Of a DNA stretch of 64,000 nucleotides, positions 52,468 to 60,477 are shown in pieces. Below the pieces are notes generated by a model, which made no database searches, was not told where the DNA came from, and worked only from the letters and a program-made list of their open reading frames with translations. This DNA comes from Paractinoplanes pyxinae (GTDB taxonomy: Bacteria > Actinomycetota > Actinomycetes > Mycobacteriales > Micromonosporaceae). Within the stretch, counting starts at the first letter, position 1. Each line of letters begins with the position of its first letter. The stretch is taken from contig NZ_JAPNTZ010000015.1 of the NCBI RefSeq assembly GCF_026626335.1, positions 1 to 64,000 of the forward strand, given 5' to 3'. Both the position numbers and the translations under genes were made by a program.

Positions 52468-52557
52468 ATGTTCATCAAGGCGATCTGCTGCTCAGTGATG
52501 ATCTTCATCGCAGTGGCGGCGATCGGCATCTGGTTGCAGCGCCGTCGCGGCCGATAA
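52468..52557 (+). CDS. 29-residue single-helix membrane protein
   Basis: ATG 52468 to TAA 52557 encodes 29 residues: MFIKAICCS, then a hydrophobic run VMIFIAVAAIGIWL, then the positively charged tail QRRRGR, the pattern of an inner-membrane protein with its tail inside. A GGAG site 6 nt before ATG is well placed. Its stop shares a base with the start of the UPF0303 gene (TAATG at 52555-52559), so translation of the two is likely coupled. No family is recognised. Confidence 0.65.
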   Translation: MFIKAICCSVMIFIAVAAIGIWLQRRRGR

Positions 52558-53027
52558 TGCCTGACATGACTGATGATCTGATCGCCGAGCTGGAGTCCCA
52601 GGAGCGCGAGCTCGAGCTGAGCCGTTTCGACAACGCCGACGCGTGGCGGCTGGGCAGTTCCCTCGTACGCCTGGCGACCGACCGGGAGCTGCCGGTGGCG
52701 ATCGACATCCGCCGCGGCGCCCAGCAGCTGTTCCACGCGGCGCTGGCCGGCAGTGTGGCCGACAACGACCGGTGGATCGAGCGCAAGGTGCGCGTGGTCG
52801 AGCGGTACGGGGTGTCGTCGTTCCTGGTCGGGCGGCGGCTGGCCGCGAAGGGTCAGGAGCTGGACGCGGGCATGGGCGTGAACCCGGCCGACTACGCGGC
52901 GCACGGCGGGGCGTTCCCCATCCGTATCAAGGACGTGGGCGTGGTCGCGGTGGTGACCGTGTCCGGGCTGCCGCAGGCCGAGGACCACGCGCTGGTCGTC
53001 GAGGCGCTGCGGGCGTTTCGCTCGTAG
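52557..53027 (+). CDS. UPF0303 / heme-degrading-domain (HbpS-like) family protein
   Basis: A 156-residue soluble protein. Its core ELPVAIDIRRGAQQLFHAALAGS and DNDRWIERKVRVVERYGVSSFLVG is characteristic of UPF0303, a relative of GlcG/HbpS proteins, and GGAFPIRIKDVGVVAVVTVSGL is the final beta segment. HbpS relatives bind heme or sense oxidative stress; here that is only an analogy. ATG 52557 overlaps the stop of the small membrane protein; ATG 52566 is an alternative start. Confidence 0.9.
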   Translation: MPDMTDDLIAELESQERELELSRFDNADAWRLGSSLVRLATDRELPVAIDIRRGAQQLFHAALAGSVADNDRWIERKVRVVERYGVSSFLVGRRLAAKGQELDAGMGVNPADYAAHGGAFPIRIKDVGVVAVVTVSGLPQAEDHALVVEALRAFRS

Positions 53028-53068
53028 CAATAAAACCTTCCGGTGCCGGTTCCCGGGAGGGCAGGGTC

Positions 53069-54034
53069 GTGGTCATGAGACTGCTGATCCTGGGCGGGTC
53101 CGGCTTCGTGGGCCGGGCCGTCGCCGACGAGGCCGTTCGCCGTGGGTACGACGTGACCGTGTTCAACCGCGGGCAGCGGGATGCGCCGGACGGTGTGACC
53201 ACGCTGACCGGGGACCGGCTGGGTGATCTCAGCGCGCTGGAGAGCGGATTCTGGGACGCGGTTGTCGACACGTGGTCGGCCCAGGGCGAGGCGGTGCGCC
53301 GGACGGCTGAGCTCCTGAGCGGAAGGGCCGGTTATTACGCGTACGTGTCAAGCCGCTCGGTCTATTCGGGCGAGCAGCACGAGAAGGCTGAGGACGCGCC
53401 CCTGGTCGACGCGGCCGACGAGGGGTACGCCGGCGACAAGCTGCGCGGCGAGCAAGGGGCGGCCGCCTTCGACGGTCCGGTGCTGCTGGCCCGGGCCGGG
53501 CTGATCCTGGGACCGCACGAGGACATCGGCCGGCTGCCGTGGTGGCTGAACCGCCTCGCGCGCGGCGGCCCGACCCTGGCGCCGGGGCCGCGGGACAACA
53601 CGCTGCAGTACATCGACGCCCGCGACCTGGCCAACTTCCTGCTCGACGCCTCCCTCGTCCACGCTGCCGGCCCGTTCGACCTGGTCAGCGAATCCGGCCA
53701 CACCACCATGGGCGAGCTGCTGGACATCGCCAACGAGGTGACCGGCGGGCGGGCCGAGCTGCGCTGGACCGATCCGTCGGTGATCGAGGCGGCCGGGATC
53801 GAGCCGTGGACGCAGCTGCCGATCTGGCTGCCGCCGGGCGAGCTGCACGACTTCCTGCACGACGGTGATGTCAGCAAGGCGTACGGGCAAGGTCTGGTCT
53901 GCCGCCCTGTGCGCGAGACGATCGCGGACACGTGGGAGTGGCTGCAGAGCCTGCCCGGCGACGCGCCGCAGCGGGCGGATCGGCCGCGGGTGGGCGTGGA
54001 CCCGGCCGTGGAGGCGAAGGTGCTAGGCCAGTAG
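53069..54034 (+). CDS. NAD-dependent epimerase/dehydratase family protein (atypical SDR)
   Basis: A ~321-residue extended short-chain dehydrogenase-like protein. The Rossmann loop is LLILGGSGFVGRAV, VTVFNRGQRD the following strand, and YYAYVSSRSVYS the Tyr-Val-Ser region where YxxxK would normally occur; no clear catalytic YxxxK is visible, as in atypical SDRs. LQYIDARDLANFLL and WLPPGELHDFLHDGD close the fold. GTG 53069 has GGGAGG at 8 nt; ATG 53075 is an alternative. Substrate unknown. The 3' end overlaps the convergent dehydratase gene by 12 bp. Confidence 0.87.
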   Translation: MVMRLLILGGSGFVGRAVADEAVRRGYDVTVFNRGQRDAPDGVTTLTGDRLGDLSALESGFWDAVVDTWSAQGEAVRRTAELLSGRAGYYAYVSSRSVYSGEQHEKAEDAPLVDAADEGYAGDKLRGEQGAAAFDGPVLLARAGLILGPHEDIGRLPWWLNRLARGGPTLAPGPRDNTLQYIDARDLANFLLDASLVHAAGPFDLVSESGHTTMGELLDIANEVTGGRAELRWTDPSVIEAAGIEPWTQLPIWLPPGELHDFLHDGDVSKAYGQGLVCRPVRETIADTWEWLQSLPGDAPQRADRPRVGVDPAVEAKVLGQ

Positions 54035-54976
54035 CTCGGCCAGGCGGGCCGCGCCGACGTTGCCACCCGAGATGATCACACCGATCCTCGCCGGCGGCGG
54101 ATCGAGGCGGCCCGCCAGCAGCGCCGCCACACCGGAGGCGCCGCTGGGTTCCATGACGAGCTTGAGCCGGTCGACCGCGAAGCGCAGCGCATCGCGGATC
54201 TCTTCGTCGCTGACCAGCACGATCCGGTCGACGAGCTCCTTGTTGATCGAGAAGGTGAGCTCGCCTGGGGTGGGCGCGGCCTGGCCGTCGGCGATCGTGC
54301 GCGGCACGGGGATGCTCACGCGCTCCCCCGCGGCCAGCGACAGGAACGTGTCGTTGCCGGCCTCGGGTTCCACTCCCACGACCCGGATCTCCGGCTGCAG
54401 GCCCTTGGCGGCGATGGCGCTGCCGGCGATCAGCCCGCCGCCGCCGACCGGCACCAGGATCGCGTCGAGGTGGCCGACCTCTTCCAGCAGCTCGAGCGCG
54501 GCGGTGCCCTGACCGGCGATCACATCCGGGTGCTCGTAGGGCGGGATGAGCGCGAGACCGCGTTCGGAGGCCAGCCTGCTGCCGATCTGCTCCCGGTTGC
54601 CGGTGTACCGGTCGTACGTAATGATTTCGGCCCCGTAACCGGCGACGGCGTCGAGCTTGGAGCGCGGCGTGTCCTCCGGCATCACGATGACGGCCGTCGT
54701 GCTCAGCTCTTTCGCGGACAGCGCCACGGCCTGGGCGTGATTGCCCGACGAGTACGCGGCGATCCCGCGCGCCAGCTGCTCGGGGCTCAGCTTGCGGATG
54801 GCGTTGTAGGCGCCACGGAACTTGAACGCGCCGATGCGCTGCAGGTTCTCGCACTTCAGGAACACCTCGCAGCCGGCCCGCTCGTCCAGCGTCCGCGAGC
54901 GGATCACCGGCGTGCGGTGGGCGACCCCCTCGATGCGCTTGGCCGCCTCCCGGACGTCCTGCAAGGTGACCACCAT
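54023..54976 (-). CDS. Threonine/serine dehydratase family PLP enzyme
   Basis: A 317-residue fold-type II PLP enzyme, without the regulatory ACT domain of biosynthetic IlvA. The PLP lysine is Lys 52 in IGAFKFRGAYNAI, SSGNHAQAVAL the substrate loop, and VPVGGGGLIAGSAI the phosphate-binding glycine loop. Length and sequence suit catabolic threonine dehydratase, serine racemase or hydroxyaspartate ammonia-lyase; these cannot be separated by eye. ATG at 54974-54976 follows a strong AGGAGGG site. It is divergent from the hydrolase gene (44 bp between starts). Confidence 0.92.
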   Translation of the reverse strand: MVVTLQDVREAAKRIEGVAHRTPVIRSRTLDERAGCEVFLKCENLQRIGAFKFRGAYNAIRKLSPEQLARGIAAYSSGNHAQAVALSAKELSTTAVIVMPEDTPRSKLDAVAGYGAEIITYDRYTGNREQIGSRLASERGLALIPPYEHPDVIAGQGTAALELLEEVGHLDAILVPVGGGGLIAGSAIAAKGLQPEIRVVGVEPEAGNDTFLSLAAGERVSIPVPRTIADGQAAPTPGELTFSINKELVDRIVLVSDEEIRDALRFAVDRLKLVMEPSGASGVAALLAGRLDPPPARIGVIISGGNVGAARLAELLA

Positions 54977-55020
54977 AAGTCGTTTCCCTCCTGAGCGCGG
55001 TGCCGCTAGCCTCCGCTTCG

Positions 55021-55764
55021 ATGACGCTATCCCATGATTCCGACGGTTCCGGCTCACCCGTTCTGCTGCTGCACTCGACGGTCTGCGACCGCCGCATGTG
55101 GGACCCGCAGATGGTGGCCCTGGCTTCGGCCGGCTTCCGGGCCGTGCGTTGCGACCTTCCCGGGTACGGCGACTCGCCCGTCCCGGTCGAGCGGTTCAAC
55201 ACGGCTGACCAGGTGATGGAGCTGCTGGACGGCGTGGACCAGTTCGCCGTCGTCGGCTCGTCGGGCGGTGGCCTGGTGGCGCTGGAGATCGCCGCCCGCT
55301 GGCCGGCACGGGTGACCGCCCTGGCACTCCTGTGCACGGCCGCTCCCGGGATGAACCCGTCGCCCCAGCTGCAGGAAGTGTGGTCCCAGGAGAACGCCTT
55401 CATCGACGCAGGCGACGTGGCCGGCGCGACCGAGCTCATGGTGAACACGTGGGTCGGCCCGCTCGCCGACGACGCGACCCGTTCCCTGGTCCGGGACATG
55501 CAGCGCCGCGCCTACGAAGTGCAGCTGGCCGCGCCCGACACCGAAGAGTTCGAAGTCCCGTACGGGCTGGAAGCCATCACCGCCCCGGCGCTCCTGGTGT
55601 CGGGGGCGCACGACCTGCCCGACTTCCGCGGCATCGCCGAAGGCCTGGCCACGCGCCTGCACCACGCCGTGCACGTCCCGCTCGACTGGGCCGGCCACCT
55701 GCCCAGCCTGGAGGACCCGGCGGCGCTCAACGACCTGCTCCTGCCGTTCCTGTCCGAGCGGTGA
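55021..55764 (+). CDS. Alpha/beta hydrolase
   Basis: A 247-residue hydrolase. VLLLHSTVCDRRMWDPQM is the HG-like oxyanion loop (HS in place of HG), RCDLPGYGDSP follows, VVGSSGGGLVALEIA is the nucleophile elbow with Ser, LLVSGAHDLPDF carries the acid and WAGHLPSLEDP the His. ATG 55021 (MTLSHDSDG) is favoured; an upstream in-frame start at 55000 enters the promoter region of the dehydratase. Substrate unknown. It is followed after 29 bp by a tautomerase-like gene. Confidence 0.9.
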   Translation: MTLSHDSDGSGSPVLLLHSTVCDRRMWDPQMVALASAGFRAVRCDLPGYGDSPVPVERFNTADQVMELLDGVDQFAVVGSSGGGLVALEIAARWPARVTALALLCTAAPGMNPSPQLQEVWSQENAFIDAGDVAGATELMVNTWVGPLADDATRSLVRDMQRRAYEVQLAAPDTEEFEVPYGLEAITAPALLVSGAHDLPDFRGIAEGLATRLHHAVHVPLDWAGHLPSLEDPAALNDLLLPFLSER

Positions 55765-55793
55765 CCAGCCCTCTCTGAGCTCGGGGAGCACCG

Positions 55794-56186
55794 ATGCCGC
55801 ACGTGACGCTGTACGCCCTCGAACCCCAACTAGCGGGCAGTGAAACGATGCTGATCGGCGCGCTGACCGACGCCGTCGTTTCCGTGTACGGCGAATGGGC
55901 GCGCGCCTCGGTCGACGTCCGCCTCATCGGCATCCCGCCCGGCCGGTGGGCCCGCGGCGGCACAGCGGTCGACACCGCGGCGCCCGTGGTCAGCTTCGGC
56001 ATGCGCGAGGAAGTGTTCGCCCGCCCCGACGCCGCCGAGGTCGTCGCCCGCCTGGTGTCCGCCTTCACCGACGCCGTCACAGCAGTGTTCGGCGACGAGC
56101 ACCGCGACGACATCCTCGTCGAACTGGTCGGCCAGCCGACTTCCCGCTCGGGCCTAGGCGGCCGAGTGATCAGCGCCCAGCAGTAG
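55794..56186 (+). CDS. Tautomerase-superfamily protein, fused two-domain form
   Basis: A 130-residue protein of two 4-oxalocrotonate-tautomerase-like halves. The first begins MPHVTLYALEP, so the mature protein would start with the catalytic Pro 1, followed by the helix MLIGALTDAVVSVYG. The second repeats strand-helix-strand (VVSFGMREEVF, VARLVSAFTDAVTAVFG, ILVELVGQPT) without a Pro at its start. RLIGIPPGRWARGG and ELVGQPTSRSGLGG are matching ends. Probably one active site per fused chain. ATG 55794 follows GGGGAG. Confidence 0.83.
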   Translation: MPHVTLYALEPQLAGSETMLIGALTDAVVSVYGEWARASVDVRLIGIPPGRWARGGTAVDTAAPVVSFGMREEVFARPDAAEVVARLVSAFTDAVTAVFGDEHRDDILVELVGQPTSRSGLGGRVISAQQ

Positions 56187-56223
56187 AGAGCGCCGGCCGG
56201 TTGGTGCACAACTGGATGGCGTA

Positions 56224-56241
56224 AATATTGACGTCAATATT
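56224..56241. promoter_or_regulatory. 18-bp perfect AT-rich palindrome (orphan operator-like site)
   Basis: AATATTGACGTCAATATT is fully self-complementary and AT-rich in a very GC-rich region. It sits in the convergent gap 56187-56584, so no recognised gene starts beside it. Thirteen bases further, ATG 56254 opens a frame of only ten codons. It may be the operator of a deleted gene or a still-used binding site. Confidence 0.6.
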
Positions 56242-56256
56242 GATTCAGTCAACATG

Positions 56257-56600
56257 AGCGCTGACCGGGATGCCGCCCGACAGTGAGCGGTGCTCGGCTC
56301 CAGGGACGCTTGAGGCCCGCTCCGCAGGCGCGGATGCTCGTCGGCGGCGGACGCCACTGGCACACGCGTGCCACCGGCCGCCGCCCTCTTCCCTGAGGGG
56401 GCACCGGCGTCTTGTCAGGCGTGGCTGGCTGACCGCTGACCGAGATGCCGGTGACAGCGAGCGTTGCTCAGACGTGTGTGTTGCGATCCGCTCGGGCAGG
56501 TGCGGGTGCTTGTCGGCGGCGGACGCACCTGGCACACGCGTGCATCGGCGGCCGCCTGAATGCGGAGCCGGCACCGGCGTCTCGTCAGGCGTGGCTGGTG
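56257..56600. repeat. ~170-bp tandem duplication including the MFS gene 3' end
   Basis: Two diverged copies. CTGACCG.GATGCC recurs at 56261 and 56437, GGCACACGCGTG at 56359 and 56531, and CACCGGCGTC-TGTCAGGCGTGGCTGG at 56402 and 56572, giving a period of 170-176 bp. The right-hand copy runs into the last ~15 bp of the MFS gene (stop at 56585-56587), so the left copy carries a detached copy of that gene's end. The gap holds no gene apart from the orphan palindrome. Confidence 0.85.
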
Positions 56601-58030
56601 ACGGCCTCGGTGGGCTCGGTTGTGGTGGGGGTGGCGTTGCGGGTGCGGAGCATGGCCCAGGTGACCAGGGCGGCGGCCAGCACGGTTAGCAGGAGGCCGG
56701 CCAGGGTTACGGCCTGGTGGAACTCGGTGTGCTGGTGGGTGGTCCAGGTGGTGGTGGCGATCGAGCCGGTGAACAGGGCGGCCAGCATGGTGCCGGCGAT
56801 GGCGATGCCGGCGCCCGAGGTTACTTCGCTGGCGGTGTCGACCAGGGCGGCGCCGATCGAGGTGCGGTTCTTGGGGAGGCCGCGCAAGACGTTGACGCCG
56901 GCCACGGCGCCTACCACTCGGATGGCGGCGGCTACCAAGGAGAGGGACAGGGCTACCCAGACGTAGTTGAAGCGGCCGAGCAGGGCGTAGACGGCCAGGC
57001 CGGCGACCACGGCGGCGGAGCTGAGCCAGGCGGCGCGGTCCAGGCCCACGCGTTCGACGAAGCGGTTGACGAACGGGCCGGCGAAGACGAGGACGACCAC
57101 CTGGGGCAGCATGCCGGCGGCGGCCAGCGCTGGCGGCCAGCCCCAGTCGAGCTGGAACTGCAGGGTTACCAGGTAGCCCATGCCGGCCACGGCCAAGCCG
57201 GTCGCGGCCTTGTAGGCGAGGCCGGCCGACACGAGCGGGCGGGCCACCAAGCGCAGGTCTAGCAGCGGGTGCCGGGCTGAGCGCTCGCGCACCACGAACA
57301 AGACGGCGGCGACTACGGCGGCGCCGGTGGCTGTCCAGGGCGCCCAGGAGTGGGTGCCCTCCTCGACGAACAGGGTGGGAGCGACCAGAGCCAGGACGAT
57401 CGTTGCCGTGCCGAGGACGGCGCCGGGGATGTCGATGGGGTCGCGGTGCAGGTCGGCCGGGTCGTCGGCGTCGATGCCGGAGCGGATGCCGGCTATGGCC
57501 AGGGCGGCGATCGGCACGTTGACCAGCAGCAGGGCCTGCCAGGGGGCGACGGCCAGGACGAAGCCGCCGGCGGTCGGGCCGACGGCCAGGCCGACCAGGC
57601 CGACGGTCGAGATGAGCGTCATCGCGCGTACGCGCAAGGTGTCGTCGTCGAACAGGCGGAACGCGAGCGCGATGGAGCCGGGCGTGGTCATCGCGGCGGC
57701 GACGCCCATGACCGCGCGGACGGCGATCAGCTGCTCGGCTGTGGTGACAGAAGCCGTGGCCAAGGAGGCCAGGCCCAGCAGGGTGAGGCCGACGAGCATG
57801 ACGCGGCGGCGGCCGGCCCGGTCGGCGACGGCGCCGAACACCAGCATCAGGCCGCCGAACACGACCGAATAGGCGCCGGTCACCCACTGCAGCGCGGTGG
57901 TGGAGGCGTGCAGCTCGCGGCCGATGGTGGGGAGGGCGACGTTCAGGATCGAGTTGTCGAGCATCTCGAACAGGAACACCGCCGACAGGCCGGCCAGGGC
58001 TACCCAGGCCGAGCGCAGGGAGGTCTTCAT
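56585..58030 (-). CDS. DHA2-type MFS drug/proton antiporter
   Basis: A 481-residue transporter with about 14 hydrophobic helices, as in the EmrB/QacA (DHA2) family. LFEMLDNSILNVALPTI in helix 1 carries the D-x3-N-V-A-L-P motif; VFGAVADRAGRRRVML is motif A, and VGLAVGPTAGGFVL motif C of exporters. It probably expels a toxic compound using the proton gradient. ATG at 58028-58030. It is divergent from a TetR gene with a palindromic operator between them, the usual repressor-pump arrangement. Confidence 0.93.
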   Translation of the reverse strand: MKTSLRSAWVALAGLSAVFLFEMLDNSILNVALPTIGRELHASTTALQWVTGAYSVVFGGLMLVFGAVADRAGRRRVMLVGLTLLGLASLATASVTTAEQLIAVRAVMGVAAAMTTPGSIALAFRLFDDDTLRVRAMTLISTVGLVGLAVGPTAGGFVLAVAPWQALLLVNVPIAALAIAGIRSGIDADDPADLHRDPIDIPGAVLGTATIVLALVAPTLFVEEGTHSWAPWTATGAAVVAAVLFVVRERSARHPLLDLRLVARPLVSAGLAYKAATGLAVAGMGYLVTLQFQLDWGWPPALAAAGMLPQVVVLVFAGPFVNRFVERVGLDRAAWLSSAAVVAGLAVYALLGRFNYVWVALSLSLVAAAIRVVGAVAGVNVLRGLPKNRTSIGAALVDTASEVTSGAGIAIAGTMLAALFTGSIATTTWTTHQHTEFHQAVTLAGLLLTVLAAALVTWAMLRTRNATPTTTEPTEAVTSHA

Positions 58031-58046
58031 GCCTCCGACGATAACG

Positions 58047-58057
58047 CTAACGGTTAG
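58047..58057. promoter_or_regulatory. Probable TetR operator
   Basis: CTAAC-G-GTTAG is a perfect palindrome 17 bp upstream of the MFS start and 44 bp upstream of the TetR start. Its position in the 70-bp divergent gap suits repression of both genes by the TetR protein. Confidence 0.7.
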
Positions 58058-58100
58058 GAATTTGCAACGGATATGAGTTCGATACTGATAGGGTGAACGG

Positions 58101-58676
58101 GTGAGCGAGCAGCAGACGAGCCGCCGGGAACGGAAGAAGGCGGCCACCCGCCAGGCCATCGCCAACACGGCGCTGAGCATGTTTCTCGAGCGCGGCTACG
58201 ACGCAGTCGGCATCCGCGAGGTGGCCCAAGCAGCCGACGTCGCTGTCACGACTGTGTTCGCGCATTTCCCGTCGAAAGAAGCGCTCGTCTTCGACCGTGA
58301 CCAGGGCCTGCAGGACAGGCTGGTGCAAGCCGTCACCGGCCGCGGCGCCCGATGGAGTGCCGCGGAGGCTCTGCGCGACGAGCTGCACGCGATGGTCCAT
58401 GACCTCACCGGCGAACAGTCCGTCGCGTTCTGGCGCCTGGTCGACAGCTCGGAAGACCTGCGGGAGTACGAGACGAGGATGTGGCAGCGCCACGCCGACG
58501 CTTTGGCCGTGGCCATCGCCGCCGACCGCGGCCACACCGAGCCCGTCACCACCGACAAGGCCCTGGCCCGCTACGCGCTCGGCGTGTTCCCCCTGGCCCG
58601 CGACGCCCCCGACCCCGCGGCCGCGGTCGACGAGATCATGGACCTGGTCGCCGCCGCCTGGGCCGCCGCCCGATAA
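58101..58676 (+). CDS. TetR-family transcriptional repressor
   Basis: A 191-residue repressor. The N-terminal HTH reads RQAIANTALSMFLERGYDAVGIREVAQAADVAVTTVFAHFPSKEAL (residues ~17-62) and is typical of TetR. The C-terminal ligand domain is variable. It very probably represses the divergent MFS gene and itself through the palindrome at 58047-58057, released by the pump's substrate. GTG 58101. The last ~30 bp of the gene reappear in degenerate copies downstream. Confidence 0.93.
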   Translation: MSEQQTSRRERKKAATRQAIANTALSMFLERGYDAVGIREVAQAADVAVTTVFAHFPSKEALVFDRDQGLQDRLVQAVTGRGARWSAAEALRDELHAMVHDLTGEQSVAFWRLVDSSEDLREYETRMWQRHADALAVAIAADRGHTEPVTTDKALARYALGVFPLARDAPDPAAAVDEIMDLVAAAWAAAR

Positions 58677-58900
58677 GCCGACGCCCGTGGCCGCGCGACG
58701 GTAAAAAGGCCCGGTCACTGCCACCCGATATCGCCCGTGGCGCACGGCGACGCAGGAACTTGGTCACCGCCGCCTGAGCCGGCGCCCGATAAAGCGCGAC
58801 GCCCTTGGCCGCGCGGCAGCGAAGGGGCCGGATCACCGGGGCCCGGCAGGGCGCGACAACTATGGGCGTGCGGCGGCGACCAGAAGCGGGCGCGCTCAGT
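58641..58900. repeat. Degenerate tandem copies of the TetR gene 3' end
   Basis: The native end (from 58641: ACCTGGTCGCCGCCGCCTGG, then CGCCCGATAAGC) continues into the gap with CGACGCCC.TGGCCGCGCG. The whole ~80-bp block recurs at 58757-58837, about 80% identical by eye, still with a stop after the equivalent codons. Partial copies lie at 58717-58756 (CCACCCGATA..CCCGTGG) and about 58848-58895. The 254-bp convergent gap 58677-58930 is thus nearly all repeat and holds no gene. Confidence 0.8.
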
Positions 58901-58930
58901 TCGCCGATGGCCTGAGGCGGCCGGCGTGTG

Positions 58931-59746
58931 TCAGGCGGCTACGGCGAGGCCCTGGACGTCGGTGGCGCCGAGGCGGGACGCCATCGTGGTGCGGGCGGCG
59001 ATCTTGGCGGTGTAGAGGGCGCGGCGGCGGGCCACGCAGCCGTCCTTCGCCGGGGCGGACTGCTGCTGGTCCAGGTGGGTGGTCAGGCCGTCCTTGAGCA
59101 GGGCCAGGGCCTCGGTGCGCAGCTGCGACACGCGGGACTCGGTCACCTCCAGGGCGGCGGCCACCTCGGCCAGGGGACGCTCGCGCAGGTAGGACTCCTC
59201 GACCACGAACCGCAGGCGCTCGGGCAGCACGGCCACGGCGTCGTGCAGGTAGCCGATGCGCTCGCGGTGCAGCAGCATCTCCTCCGGGTTGAGGGCGGGC
59301 TCGGCCACCATCTCCTCGGCCGCGCCGGCCTGGAAGCCCTGCAGCGACAGCACGGCCGCGCGCTGCACGTCGTCCTGCACCGAGGCCAGCTCGCCGACGG
59401 CCACGCCCAGCAGCTCGGCCAGTTCGGTGTCGGTGGGGGTGCGGCCCAGCTGGGCGGTCAGCTCCTGGCGGGCCTGCTCGGCGCGGCGGGCGCGGGCCCG
59501 CACCGACCGGCTGGCCCAGTCGAGGCCGCGCAGCTCGTCGAGCAGGGCGCCGCGCACCCGCATGGCGGCGAACTTGCCGAACGGGATGCCCCGGGTCGGG
59601 TCGAACGCCTTCGCGGCGGTGACCAGCGCGGCGTAGCCGGCCGAGGCCAGGTCGTCGCGGTGCACGTGCGGCGGAACCTTGAACAGCATCTCGCGCACCA
59701 TGTGGCCGACCAGCGCCATGTTCTCGCGGACCAGAGTCTCGATCAT
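58931..59746 (-). CDS. FliA/WhiG-type sigma factor
   Basis: A 271-residue sigma-70 family protein of the group that directs flagellar or sporulation genes. Region 2 is DDLASAGYAALVTAAKAFDPTRGIPFGKFAAMRVRGALLDELRG (about 31-75), with the DW and R-S-V-R-A-R-A segment after it. Region 3 reads GRTPTDTELAELLGV, and region 4 PERLRFVVEESYLRERPLAEVAAALEVTESRVSQL. A ~45-residue Ala/Arg-rich tail is extra. In Actinoplanes-type organisms FliA drives motile-spore genes; that assignment is inference. ATG 59746 follows a GGAGGGGG site. Confidence 0.92.
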   Translation of the reverse strand: MIETLVRENMALVGHMVREMLFKVPPHVHRDDLASAGYAALVTAAKAFDPTRGIPFGKFAAMRVRGALLDELRGLDWASRSVRARARRAEQARQELTAQLGRTPTDTELAELLGVAVGELASVQDDVQRAAVLSLQGFQAGAAEEMVAEPALNPEEMLLHRERIGYLHDAVAVLPERLRFVVEESYLRERPLAEVAAALEVTESRVSQLRTEALALLKDGLTTHLDQQQSAPAKDGCVARRRALYTAKIAARTTMASRLGATDVQGLAVAA

Positions 59747-59852
59747 GGTGGTTCCCCCTCCGTCGTTGCTGACAGGAGGGAACTTTTCTGGGCGCCGGGT
59801 GCAGGATCCGGTTACACAGGGTTGCCGCTCGGTTGCACTGTCAGGGGAATTC

Positions 59853-60464
59853 TCAAGTGAGCAGCCAGCCGTTCTCCACGGCCAGCCGTACGGCCTCCGC
59901 GCGCGTCCGAGCCCCGGTCTTCCCGATCGCCGACGACAGATGGTTGCGCACAGTGCCTTCCGACAGGTGCAGCTTCCGGGCGATGTCCGCGACCGTCCCG
60001 CCGTCCCGGGCCGCCCGCAGCACGTCGGTCTCGCGCTCGGTCAATGGCGAATCCCCCTGCGCCAGAGACTGCGCCGCCAGTCCGGGGTCCACCACTCGAA
60101 GGCCTTCATGCACCCTTCGTACGGCGTCCGCGAGCTGCCGGGCCGGGGTGTCCTTGACGATGAAGCCACCGGCCCCCGCCGCCATCGCCTGCCGCAAATA
60201 GCCGGCCCGCCCGAACGTCGTCACCATCAGCACCCGTACGCCGGGCATGGCCTGCTGCAGCGCCCGGGCCGCAGCCACGCCGTCGAGCCCGGGCATCTCC
60301 ACGTCGAGCAGCGCCACGTCGGGCTCGGTGGCTTGCGCGGCCGCGACCACCTCGTCGCCCCGCCCGACCTCGGCCACCACCTTCAGGTCAGGCTCCATGT
60401 CGAGCAACGCGGCCATCGCCCCGCGCACCAGCGCCTGGTCATCCGCGAGCAACAACTTGATCAT
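59853..60464 (-). CDS. NarL/LuxR-type response regulator
   Basis: A 203-residue two-component regulator. The receiver domain has Asp 8-Asp 9, the phospho-acceptor Asp 54 in ALLDVEMPG, Thr in MVTTFGR and Lys in FIVKDTPA. The C-terminal LuxR HTH contains LTERETDVLRAARDGGTVADIARKL and EGTVRNHLSSAIGKTG. ATG at 60462-60464 follows GGGAGGGG. It is the last gene of an ABC-permease-kinase-regulator operon and is probably phosphorylated by the kinase just upstream. The frame stays open upstream through a 27-bp repeat array, but that is not taken as coding. Confidence 0.95.
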   Translation of the reverse strand: MIKLLLADDQALVRGAMAALLDMEPDLKVVAEVGRGDEVVAAAQATEPDVALLDVEMPGLDGVAAARALQQAMPGVRVLMVTTFGRAGYLRQAMAAGAGGFIVKDTPARQLADAVRRVHEGLRVVDPGLAAQSLAQGDSPLTERETDVLRAARDGGTVADIARKLHLSEGTVRNHLSSAIGKTGARTRAEAVRLAVENGWLLT

Positions 60465-60477
60465 CTCAGCCCCTCCC

